Of a DNA stretch of 64,000 nucleotides, positions 23,084-33,913 are shown piece after piece; position 1 is the first letter of the stretch, and the number at the start of each line of letters is the position of its first letter. A program made the position numbers and the translations under genes. Below the pieces are notes generated by a model. It was not told the DNA's origin and made no database searches. It saw only the letters and a program-made list of their open reading frames with translations. The stretch lies in the NCBI GenBank assembly GCA_025766275.1, contig JAFKAC010000010.1:1054001-1118000 (forward strand). Reading direction: 5' to 3'. The DNA comes from Lactarius indigo. Lineage: Eukaryota > Basidiomycota > Agaricomycetes > Russulales > Russulaceae.

Positions 23084-24227
23084 TTATGCTTGAATGGCCG
23101 CTGCTGAGCGAATCGGGATTTGTAGGTTCCATAGGTCGTTTGCCACGTCTCCGTCTTTACTTTCGCTGGCGTTTATCTGCGCGGGAAGTGGTGACCCAGC
23201 CACCAACCACCGCTGATGCCAGTCTACGAAGTCGATTCCATCAGCTTTCTAGAAGACTTCGGAACAAAACGGCGGGTATTGACCTTCCAGGCCTGGGAAC
23301 TCTTCTCTGTAGAACTCTAAAAGATGTCTTACAGTAGCATGCACTGCATCCGTTCGGGATTTTTCTGCAGGCTCTGAGTCGTTTGAGATTTTTTCCGCAA
23401 GCGCCGCTGGGTTAGAGACGTCTTCCACGGGAAATCGTTGGTTATCAACGACGAAAGTGCCTATTAACGGATATGTCAACCAACGGAAGTAGTTTATAGT
23501 TATCAGAAGCGTACGGGGTTTCCACACCCGAAGGTCGACACAGAGCCGATAGAGTTCTGCGCAGCCAAATTGCTCCCGCGTAGGGGTAATCGCCCCATTC
23601 ACGATGTCCAGTCTCCGTTCACACACCTTCTCCGAGGCATTCTTGAAGTTGATTATGAACGGTTTCGTGTTCGTGACGAGAACGTCGAATATTCCGGGCC
23701 CACCATGAACTACGCCGGCATCGTGAATCCTTTTAATTGCATTTATAATCCCCTCCCTGAAGCGAGGAAGCTGTGAGTGATACCACCAATAGCTCGCATG
23801 CAAAAAGGCCGCACCTCAGAGCGAGTGGCACGTCGCCTTGAGTGTCGTAAATGGAACGGACGGGCTTGCCGCTGTACTCAAGGACCAAGCAACCGAATGT
23901 CTGGTCCTCGGACGGGCTGAAGAAATATCCAAAGCACTTGGGGATGCATTGTCCCTGCAAGTGACGGAGTTTCTGGTAAAAAGAGAGCTCCTTCTTGAGC
24001 GCCTCGATGGTGTTGGTGGAGGTTCCAAGCTTTGCAACTACGTCGAACGTGCCCCGGGAAGAGGAGAGGGTGCCACGCATGATCGACTGTCCTCTGAGCC
24101 AAGATGTTTCCTTGAGTGTGAACGACGGACCCGTTGCTTTGAAGGCGTCGTGGGCCCGAAGCGTGCGATGCTCATAGCTGAGCGGACGCACCACGGATGG
24201 AGGCATCGTCAAGATCAAGGTAGACAT
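23084..24227 (-). CDS. Protein kinase-like pseudokinase, copy B
   Basis: Paralog of the gene at 18387-19527, with exons 24227-23815, 23756-23515, 23460-23284 and 23223-23084, again 323 residues and the same intron phases. The N-lobe lysine (FDVVAKLG), helix-C glutamate and hinge (CLVLEYSGKP) are kept. The catalytic loop is HDAGVVHGGPGIFDVLV and the DFG position is KPFIINFKNA, so both aspartates needed for phosphotransfer are gone here too. The first exon is nearly identical to copy A, including long identical blocks, while the region after the DFG position has drifted more. Both copies keep open frames of equal length, which suggests they were maintained after duplication. The partner-family gene at 26021 is divergently oriented 1.8 kb away. 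Confidence 0.75.
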
Positions 24228-26020
24228 CGTCGCACGATTGAGAGATGGGTGTAGCGGGTGAGTTAGGATAGCCTGTATTTATACCATGTGAGCGCCTCAG
24301 CTCGTTATTATTTACGTTCTAGAAAATCTAGACAAGAACCCGAGGTCTTAAGGTGGACAGGACAGCAAGACGAGAATCTACACACGGGGTCTAGACACCT
24401 TGCTTGCTAGATACTGCTTTTGGAAATATGACGTGGAAAACTTTGTAATTGCACCCCCTTGATACGTATTCCCAGGTCAGCGTGGGTTGATGACGACACA
24501 AAGAGTAAGGCAAAATACAGAAAATACACGGTAGTGCGTGTGGGCGGGCCAGGTGATCATGAGCTGGGTGGGACTAGAAGCAACATTGGCTGACTTCCCG
24601 TAGGAATCTGGCAGGTCTAGATAATTAATAATACGGCTGTACCCGGAATGTGTAAGCAGGAAAATAAACTCTGGAAGGCCTGTACAGTATTTCCCGTACA
24701 CAAAAAAATCTAGAGGTGCTCATATCGTTATGACTCCTCTCGGGCTTGGTAGGCGACATGGCGATGCAAGCACATCCTCCCCGAGCCTGGCCGCCTTTCC
24801 ACTGGATCTGGCATATCTACATTTAAAGTTGGGGGCATTAAAAAGATTCTGTAGGAGGGTAGAGGAGGCACCTACAGATTTAAGGTCTGGAGGATGCAGT
24901 CGGTGCACGAAATGGTTTATGTGAGGAGCAGCACCTCGGCGATCTGGAAAAAACTCCGGTCTGGAGAACAGTCTAGAGGTTTCAGAGCTACGGGAAGTCA
25001 CCCATTGTAGCAACCCAAATTTGCGTAAAGAATTCTGATCGGACCCGATGCCGATCTAGCTGAACCATCCGGCTTAAGTCCAAAGCATCCCAAGACAGGC
25101 GCATATGAGATGCGCACAAGCCACGATATGGCCGAGGGCTTATCGATGTCAGCAGCACGCCGCCACTGCTGGTTAAGGAGGAGATGAGGCGCCACTGGCC
25201 GTCGAGAAGCCCAGACGAAGATGAGCCGAGGTACGGAGATTGAATCTCATGTGTGGAAGCAGTATGGCCTATGAACTTAGAGTACGTGCCCGAATTTCGG
25301 AGTATCAGATGCCTGTTCTGTTAGGGGATCGAAAGAAAGATAGACGGACCTTGTATACCTCGGGAACTTGAGGTAAAAAGCATGTCGCGACAGGTGCTAG
25401 TGGATATCCCATTCGGAGCTTGGGCCTCCAAAGATCATTAGTGGCGTGGACACGCATTTACCACGAGAATATCATGGTCCATTGAAATATCCTAATTGGA
25501 GGTTGGGCCGATACGCACAGCAAGTTAACAGGTAAAGGGTTCAGCTCAGCACCAGGCGATTGCCGTTGCGTAGGAAAATGACATATTGGGCCGGAAGCGC
25601 TGTCGGAGTTCACGGAAAGGTAACGGATCAAAACGAGGCAAGACTGAAGACGAAATCCTGGACAAAGAAATTTACTCCTTGGCTGACCCAAACCAGGACT
25701 CCAGGAGAGAACATTCACTGAGGCCGGTTCGATACCACCTGAACAAGCAAGACCCTCTGAAATAAACGAGCCCCTCGAAAACCGGTGGCCACAAGTTGTG
25801 GGCTGCGTGATGGCTGACTCTGAGTTCGTGGTTGCCTTGGTTGAGTGGCTCAGGTCTACAGTCCTCGTTGCGATCGACCGTGGCAATTGCCGAAAGGCCA
25901 CAACTTGAACGTCACTCACCGCGTCAGTCGATCTGAGCCTGTGCAAACCACTGGCATCAAACTCACCAGGACACTCACTTATTAATACACGCGATCTACG
26001 TGCGTTGGGACATCTACTTA
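24228..26020. other. Spacer between pseudokinase B and partner gene
   Basis: Patchily similar to 19528-21000 of unit 1. The open frame 25458-25946 (minus) has no motif and no counterpart frame in unit 1. This region must hold the promoters of the two divergent genes; no specific motif was recognised. Confidence 0.5.
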
Positions 26021-28238
26021 TGTCCTGGGGTCGAGCAAGGTGAGTTCTGGTACTTATCTGTCATGCCTTCATCGCGGACCCAACAGCTCTCTCTGACTCT
26101 TTAATGCAGGTCCACCAACCATTCGATTCCTATTCTTTCGTCAAGTACATCAAGTATACCGGGAGGGCATATCAACGCCAAGCCATAGCACTGGTGTCGA
26201 TATGTCGTGTCTTCGTGGAAGTATCTCCGGAGGGTGTCCAACAGGATGCGCAATTCAAAGAGTGACCGTCTTCACCCCTGCCCACTGGCAGACCTATTAC
26301 TAATGATTAATCAGAGCCATGTTTGCTGTAGATTTGGCCCTACGTTCTGCAACCAAAGCTGGGAAGGCAATCACAGACGTGGCGTCCAATGCATTTGACA
26401 AAGCTCAGAAGAAATTGCTCCAGTATGAGAAGAGTGTACACCCAAGGTGATTGCTAGGCTTTCGGCCCTCGAATCAGTTTTGTTGATTTTGCTCAAATAG
26501 GGTCGAGATCGTGACTGCGAAAATGACCGAAGCCAAACAAATAGACCAACGACACCTAGGTCTCTTTAACCGACTTGTAGCGAGGCGTGGTGTTGATGTG
26601 AGGCCACGATACTACCTTAAGACCTTATTCTCGTATTAACACTCAGCTGTAGACCACCACACGTCAAAAACCCAAATTGGAAAAAGTCAAGTTTACCTTA
26701 CTCGAGTCCTTGACAGACGAAAAACCACTCGTTGTGTATCGTGAGTAGAGACGCTCGATGTCTGTCTTCATTCTCACGTGAGCTGCAGAAATGCTCTCTG
26801 CTCAGTCAGAGTTTCCGGAGATCCTCTGGAATTTTTCTCGTCTTACAGATGAGAGGCGGCGGATCCCGTTGCGCCAGAATCCTCATTTCTATCACCACCT
26901 CCCGACCTCCAGGGAGGCCTATGGAGCCGAGTTCTCCATGGACTCCATGAAGGATTTCTTACTCTCCAACGATACCATCTACGTTCTTGTTGATAAGCCA
27001 AGCCTCGGCCGTATTTACCTGGAGGCCCAAGAGCGAAAACGCATTTTTGGCAACGTATGGATGCCAAAGCCAAACGATGTTATGATCTTCAAGGGTGAGC
27101 CTAACGTCACTCCGTCTGGATGATCCTCCCATAATATTTAGCAGATATCCGTGGGAAATTACAAGGGGAACAACTCGTTGGAAACGATATACAAAGTCAC
27201 CAAGAACTGTTCTGGCGAGATGAACTCGACATTTCCCTCATGGATTCCTGTGCGATACCGCGAGAGTTACCAAAGCTTCCTTGGAAACCTGTCACAGATA
27301 TCCAAGACTGGAAGGTGTTGATTCAGGAAAAAACTTTGCACTCGACGAAAACCAGTGTGAGAATTTGCGTGAGTCCAGTTGTCACAAACGACAAGGTGCG
27401 CCCGGGGTTCTTTATACTTGTGAATCCTTGTCTCACTCAAGTCAAGGCTCCACTTGTGCCCGAAAAACGTGCTTCCAACCAGAAGTCCGATGCCCCTCCT
27501 GCGACTATTCCGACACGTGCGCCTACCTCCGTGCATGGCGGAGCCCTGGACGCTAATCCGGAAGTTCCACCAATACACGGTGCAGACTCTCGATGCCTCC
27601 TCCGAACCCAGGTACACCCAGCGCCATTGACCCCTGGACCTCCAAACCAGCACACCCCCGGTCCCAAGTCAATCACCGTCAATGTACTAAGTCCTCCTCC
27701 CCCTACGTCACCAGTCCCGCCGGCGCCGGCCCATCTGCGTGGATCACCGAACGCTGCAATCCCCCATACTATGGCACTGTCTTCACCACCCCGGCCAGTT
27801 CATTATAGCAAACCCCCAGATATCCAGGGGCCGCGGAAAAACGTGCCAGAGCCCCAGGTTCCCACCTCGCCGGGCCCATTCTCTACTAGCCCCCCTTCAA
27901 AGACAATTGACGATACTCTTGCTAACCCGAGACCGAACCTAACTTCTCAACGTCTTCACCCTCAACTTGCCTCTAACAATATGCAACCTCGTTCCCTAGA
28001 ACAGAAACCAGCACCAATACAAAACCGAACCATGGTTAACAACCCGACCCAGGGACCTACGAAGTCTACGAAGTCGTCTATCTCCATTTCTTCATTCACA
28101 CAAATGTTCAAACCACTGTCTATGCCTGGGGCATTCCCCGGACCACAAATGGACGTAGATTGGGTCATGGTTTCCCCTGGTCCAGCGGATGTCCAGGGCG
28201 GAAACTGGCTGAAGCGACTATTCCGCAGACATGGTTAA
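26021..28238 (+). CDS. Proline-rich partner-family protein, copy in unit 2
   Basis: Family not recognised. By comparison with the intact paralog at 33914-36080, coding begins with a helical segment (SFVKYIKYTGRAYQRQAIAL near 26138), then an alanine/lysine-rich helix (AVDLALRSATKAGKAIT near 26320), a conserved globular block (EFPEILWNFSRL; NPHFYHHLP; YVLVDKPSLGR; RKRIFGNVWMPK at 26790-27094), a short block ending DWKVLIQEKT, and a long proline-rich, probably disordered tail from about 27450 to the stop at 28236-28238, closing with GGNWLKRLFRRHG. The first coding exon is unresolved: the frame into the 26138 block has no in-frame ATG after a usable splice site, so the start at about 26021 is provisional and the gene may be 5'-damaged. 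Divergent from pseudokinase B. Confidence 0.55.
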
Positions 28239-29900
28239 CGCTCGATTGGACCTGCTGGCCACCGGACGTGTTCCCACTTTTACTGCCCTCCCTTCATCTC
28301 TGAGAACCAGCTAACTTATGAAACTAATATCCAACGCTTGAACTTCTGAGCGCGGTGATCGCCTCAGTGGCTTCCAAATTACGATATAGTGTCGATTCTT
28401 ATGATAGCGGTTATCATGGCTGGCTCCCCTACCCCGGGTCTTGGATAGCCGAAAGAGTTATGCAAGAGCGGGTTTCGAGATAGACGGGGACATCCCAGAC
28501 CTTTGACCCTCCCGTCCGTCGCCTCACTTCCGGGTTCCCTAGCACCGCTAAACGATACGGTAGTGGCAGACCCTCTAACTTTTGAGCCCCGCTTGTTCTT
28601 TCGGGGCACGTAACTGGAATTCGATTGCTAACAGTGTCACTGTGTGTTTACAACGTGTACGACCTTCTCCGCCGCCGATTTCGTACTGTCATATTACTAA
28701 CCTATACTATACTGTACCCCCTTTGTACTGTACTAATGTTATACCTACACTCCGACCAAATTATTTGTCCCCATGACCTCGCTTGAGGAAGGCCATGCAC
28801 CAACAATGAGGAAAAGGCCAATTACCACCACCTTCACCTTATCAAAGCGTCCCGAACCATGAGCGCCGTTAAATGTCAATATACTGTGGGCACTCCAGTT
28901 TATCACACTTCACCGGTTTCACCTCACATGCAGGTGCTATCCACGCGCTGAGCAAAGACAATGTTGAATCGAAGGTGAACGATGAACTTTAAGTGGGCGC
29001 TGCACTCTTAGGCGCTGAGGCTCTCAGGACACATGTTTCAGGTTCGGTCCGCCGTATCAAGATGTCACTACAGTAGCCCAGTCTCCACGCCGAACGGAGT
29101 GCCAGAAAACGACGACTTCTCTGTTCGACTTCTCCTAGACCGAGAACGAGGATGAAGAATTAGGCGCCACCACGCGAACCTGGAGTCGACGTGTAGGCGT
29201 CTTGAGGGGTAGACAAACTCAATGCGTCTCCGAATACTATTTCACGGACCCCCCTGGAAATACGGGCTAGTTGGCTTATCTTGAGTATCCTTATGTCAAG
29301 CCGAGAGTCAGTCTCGCCCAACCTTTTGTCCTATTTCCTTGACTTCCTTGAGGGTATGTGTTCCCTACTGCACCGTGGATAAAAGCCTTAAGATCAGCGG
29401 GCACATAACTGGGTGTTGTTTTGTGGAGAAGGGGATGGGTGGATTTCTGAGCTTCTCCACGCCCTTCACAACCAGTGCCTCAAGTTGTAAGTAATACCAT
29501 GATATGAGTCCCTCAATAAGCCTCCATTTCTGACCGTTGCGACGCACACCGGCACTTTTCTGATACACTCCTCCAGCGGTGGACAATCGATTCGCGACTT
29601 TCGGTGACGTCATCGACTCGCTAGATGGAGACCTTAATTGACCACGTTTATTGGCGGCGATGTTCAATTGAACCTGGACCAACATACCCATCATTTATTT
29701 CAGGGCATTGCCAGTGCTTCACTCTCACCCTAATGGTTGATGCCGTCACAAATCCTCGTGGCGCGCAGGCTTTTGATACAACAGACTCCAGGTTAACAGA
29801 GGTGTCGCGGACTGTGGAGACTAATTTTCGGCTTTTCATTGATGGTATGTGAGTTGTATGCGCAATTTACCACTGTAATTCTGCTGTTCTACAACAACCT
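27715..29900. repeat. Tandem 3.25-kb duplication, left copy
   Basis: Covers the 3' third of the partner gene and downstream DNA. The right copy is about 30960-33200. Shared words include GGCTCTCAGGACACATGTTTC (29019 and 32299), TGGACAATCGATTC (29580 and 32929) and TTATTTGTCCCCATGACC (28760 and 32045). The offset is close to 3.25-3.35 kb throughout. Confidence 0.75.
28239..29590. other. Downstream DNA of the partner gene, no gene
   Basis: Repeated at about 31500-32920. Frames differ between the two copies, so this is probably non-coding. No motif recognised. Confidence 0.55.
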
Positions 29901-30026
29901 CTCGCGTGAGCAGATCCAGATGCAAAGAAAGGATCAGCGATCAGAAACCGGATTGACAAGACGAAGGTCATAAAACACAGCTCTCGGAAGGATCCCCAAG
30001 ATCGGAACTCTTATCAGACCGAGTAG
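29596..30026 (+). CDS. Possible small two-exon hypothetical gene
   Basis: An open stretch from near 29700, including HCQCFTLTLMVDAVTNPRG, is followed by a donor GTATGTGAG at about 29846 and an acceptor TGAGCAG near 29913. After the join, a lysine/arginine-rich peptide (DPDAKKGSAIRNRIDKTKV) runs to a stop at about 30024-30026. An upstream splice acceptor (TTTATTTCAG near 29702) exists in both copies of the 3.25-kb repeat. In the other copy (about 33085-33165) the frame ends early at RLEAA, so that copy is dead. No family recognised. It could be a fragment or a chance frame. Confidence 0.25.
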
Positions 30027-30959
30027 ACCAAGAAGGAATCTCATTTTCTAGACTACTTTGCAAGCCGGTATCATCAAGGAAGGGCATGTTTGCTGGGGGT
30101 GGCGGGCCATTCATACCAGTATAGTCGCTGCCAGTGGATGACTTGGGATGCCGAGTTTCCCGAGTTCCGAAGTTGTCACCCCTAGGTGAGGTGTGAGAGA
30201 GCGAGTGTTGATAGGCACGGCGGTTAGTCTAAGCTAGAGATTTTTCCGTCCCGCCGCTCTCCTCTATAATCGATTCCGCCTTCTTGAACTCTTGTCTCGG
30301 AGTCCGTCAAGCCGAAAACACTAAGCTGGGCGGCAGCATTGACAAGCGGCCTGCAGCACTTTCAACGTTTCGTTGAATGCACTGATGGAAGTGTCTGAGT
30401 CGGAAAACCATCTCCTATCGCAGCAGTCAAACTTACTCCAGAGAATTGACGTGGTCAGCTGTGACACTTGTCAGGATCTCGATCTTAGTAAAGTGATCTG
30501 CCAAGAAGCGGCAGAGCATGACAAGCGCGGTCTTTGCGCTGCGTGAACTCACTTCAGGAAGAGGCACGCTAGTCATTTGTTGCTGCAACGTGTGCTACCG
30601 CACTTGTCACAATATTTGGGAAACTACGAGTAGAGACGGGGTTTAAGATACACATTAGTACGCGTTTTTTTGCTTTTATTGTCGAAGATGTTCCTCCTAG
30701 CACTTCCGATTTCTACCAGGAGTGACTGGTCGTCATGAGCTAGCACATCCTGACGTTCACGATCGCAAGACGTAGAATCGTCCTTGTCGAAAAGATTCCA
30801 TGTCCCGGTGAGATCGTGTATCGGAATACGTTTCACAGGGTCAACGTACGACGAGCGGTGTGCGAGTGTTGAAACTATTGAGAGCCTGAGTCTCCGAGAG
30901 CTGGCCCAGGCCACTGTTGACGTAATGCAATCTGCGATGGCACGGTCACTGCCGAAGTA
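30027..30959. other. Intergenic stretch, no gene
   Basis: The minus frame 30624-31004 has no motif and overlaps the partner-family relic. Nothing else recognised. Confidence 0.5.
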
Positions 30960-31530
30960 CCGGGTTTTCCCCGGAGGCGGCTGCACATGTGCGTGGATCG
31001 CCAATCATTGCAACTCCCACAATATGACAGTCTTCATCACCTCTACCGGCTCATCATATAGCTAGTCCATCTTCCTAGGAGCCATGGAAATACGTGTCAC
31101 CAGCCCTGGCCCCCGCTCAGCCAAGCTCATTCCCGTGCGCTCCTCTTCAAATTCGATTGGCGTTACTCCTACCAGCAACTCAGGACCTGAAAACCTGACT
31201 TCTCAACATTCTAATCCTCAACTTGCCCTCAACAATGTACGGCCTCATCCCCACACCAATATGAAATTAAACCGAATTTGACAACCATGCCCAAGACAGC
31301 AAAGGACCGATGGAGTCTATGAAATTGCCGTCTATTTCCATTTCTTCAATCACACAAAATTTCAAACTACGATCTATTCCAAGAGCCTTCCCAGAACCAC
31401 GAAATAGACGTGGATTGGATCATGGTTTTCAAAGGCCCAACGGGCGCCCGAGACGGGAACTGGCTAATGCCATTACAGTATTTCACAAACATGGTTGGCG
31501 CTTAATTGGCACTACCAGCCGCCGAACGCG
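30960..31530 (+). pseudogene. Broken copy of the partner-gene tail
   Basis: Repeats 27715-28238 at an offset of 3.25 kb. The tail peptide PQLASNNMQPR of the fuller gene appears here as PQLALNNVRPH, and SSISISSFTQMFKPLSM as PSISISSITQNFKLRSI, but the pieces lie in different frames with stops between them. No upstream exons are present, so it arose by partial tandem duplication and is not a gene. Confidence 0.75.
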
Positions 31531-33200
31531 TTCCCTCTGTTATCTCTTGCAGCCAGCTAACTTACGGAACCAATATCCGAACTTGTCTTATCGATGCCTG
31601 AACTTTTGAGCGTGGTGACCGTCTCAGTTGCTTCCGAATTACAATATTTCACCTTCGATTCACATTATAGCGCTGGCTCGCCGGGGCTGTCATGACTGGC
31701 CTGGGTGTTGGATAGCCGGAGAGTTAGTAAGTGCGTATCTCGAGACAGGCGCGGATGTGCCAGACCTTCCAGACCGTCACATCCCATCCGCGGGCTCCCC
31801 GCTACTGTACTGTGACTGATACTGTACTTTGGCTAGGTGACAGCAGACCCTCTAACGTTTGAGCGCCGCCTGTCCCTTTCGGGGTATTCGTAACCGGAAT
31901 TCGATCGCTGCCAGTGCGTTTTCAACGTGTACGACCTTCCCCGTTAGCGTTCCCAGACGCTCCCAGACTGTCATGTTCATATTCACCTTTACTGTACTGA
32001 ACCGTACTCTTTGTACTAACATTATATCGTCACTCCGACCAAAATTATTTGTCCCCATGACCCCGCTTGATGAGAGAAGCCATGCGCAAACAATGCGGAT
32101 ATGCCTTCTCGCTAATTACCGTCTTCACTGGCACCTTATGGGAACATCCCGAACCATCGCGCCTTATATCCCCAGCATCACGATACAGTACCATGGTCAT
32201 TCTACGTTGTCACTCTTCACCTCACATGATGCAGGCGCCATCGACATACTGTCAACGCTAATTCGAAGATGGATTCAAGTGCCACTCCTAGGTGCCAAGG
32301 CTCTCAGGACACATGTTTCGGGTTCGGTCCGCTATATCAGGATGGCCGCCTGTTACTAGCCCGGCCTCCACGTCGAATGAAGTGTCGGAAAACGACGGCT
32401 TCTCTGTTGAACGTATCTTTTCCTGAGCACGAGGCCGAGGAATTAGGCGCTACGACGTAAACCAGGAGTCGGACACGGACACACAATCATGCACTCCCGA
32501 ATACCGCTCCATCCGAGACCCGCTGGAGATACTGGCCAGTTGTTTTGGTTTGACTACCCTCCTTTCCAGACACATCTCGTATACTCTTCCATGTACTACT
32601 GGATTTTCTGCTTACATGTCGCATGTTGCCCATCGTCAGATTTTGAGTCGAGAGCCAAAGCCTCCGCCCTGCCATTTATCCCAATTTCCCGTTTTCCTTA
32701 CAGGTAAGTGCTCCCTACTGTTACGCCCTGGTCCAGGACGTTCAGGCCTCAATTACGGTCTAAGGATCAGCGGGCATGTAACTACGTGTTGTTGTGGAGT
32801 AGCGAATGAGTGGACTTGTGAGATTCTTCGTGCCCTTGACAACTATTCGATGTAATATTATATGAAACCCTCAGTCTCCTGCAACGCACACCAACACTAT
32901 GAACGCCCTTCCTGACCCCTTCAGCAGTGGACAATCGATTCACGACCTTTGGTGACGTCGTTAACACACAAGATGACAACCTCCTCAGTTGGCCTCGCAG
33001 CGTCATTTATTATGGGCGGAAATGCTCAAATGAACCTAGTAACGGCCGGACCAACAACGTGTCGAGTCCTATCATTTGTTTCAGGACATTGCTTCATTTT
33101 GCCCCAATGGTTGTGGCTACTACAAATCCTCATGGCGTGCAGCTCCAGCGACTCGAAGCTGCTTGAGGGCCCACAAAGCGAAGTTTTTCCCTGGTGATTA
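30960..33200. repeat. Tandem 3.25-kb duplication, right copy
   Basis: Counterpart of 27715-29900. Its coding parts are decayed. Confidence 0.75.
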
Positions 33201-33913
33201 TCCTCAAATATTGTTCAGCTGATGGGCCGTGTCAGACGATGCCTGCTCAGAAAAATCTTCATGGGACCATTTTTGCCGCTAATCTGATGACTTTCGCTAG
33301 ATGCCACAGGACAAAGCCCCGAACGGCATATGGGTTGCGCGGCGACGGCGCACCTACAGTAAACCCCCTTTCCTTCAGAAGTGGACGTGGGAACTTCTCA
33401 TATCTGTTTGACAAGATATGATTTTGGCATCGAAATAGGAAGTCGACCCATTTGCAGCGCGATACAGTTTGACAACCATCAGGCCATGTAGTTCAACTTG
33501 ACTACGGAGTACGGACCAGGTTCTTTCCAAGCAGAAATGGAAACGGACTACCAATATCTGAAATGAAAACCTACAGCCAACGTTCTGAGGTACGGTACAG
33601 TACTTGCTCGGTGGTCACACACGTTGGGTTGGGTTGGACAGGAACCGGAAATAGCCGGATTAGTCTGGCATGCGCGGCAAAGGCGGTCCGAACTATGCCC
33701 CGTTGCTTCAACCGGCCCCACTTGTCATCTGGGTGAACAGGTGAAGTCTTCTTCGGAAGGCATGCGTACAACGTGCGTTTACCCCGGTACTTCCTACTTA
33801 TTGTCGACGGTGGCGTGGGCAAGGCCGGGCAAGAGTAGATAGACTTCTACCCCGGGGGTCCTGAGCTTGAAACGTCTTCCGTCCAAGCCTCCGTCCCTCG
33901 AATATCTATCCTC
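31531..33913. other. Repeat-derived and intergenic DNA, no gene
   Basis: The left part is the duplicated downstream DNA; 33200-33913 is unique. Frames at 31859-32359, 33194-33421 and 33571-33822 have no motif. The last 100 bases precede the intact partner-family gene. Confidence 0.5.

Larger units (their letters stand above)
21720..27350. repeat. Tandem segmental duplication, unit 2
   Basis: Second, fuller copy of unit 1 (17100-21720), directly adjacent and in the same orientation. It keeps the pseudokinase gene (23084-24227) and a much more complete partner gene starting near 26021. Boundaries are judged by eye from shared words. Confidence 0.75.
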
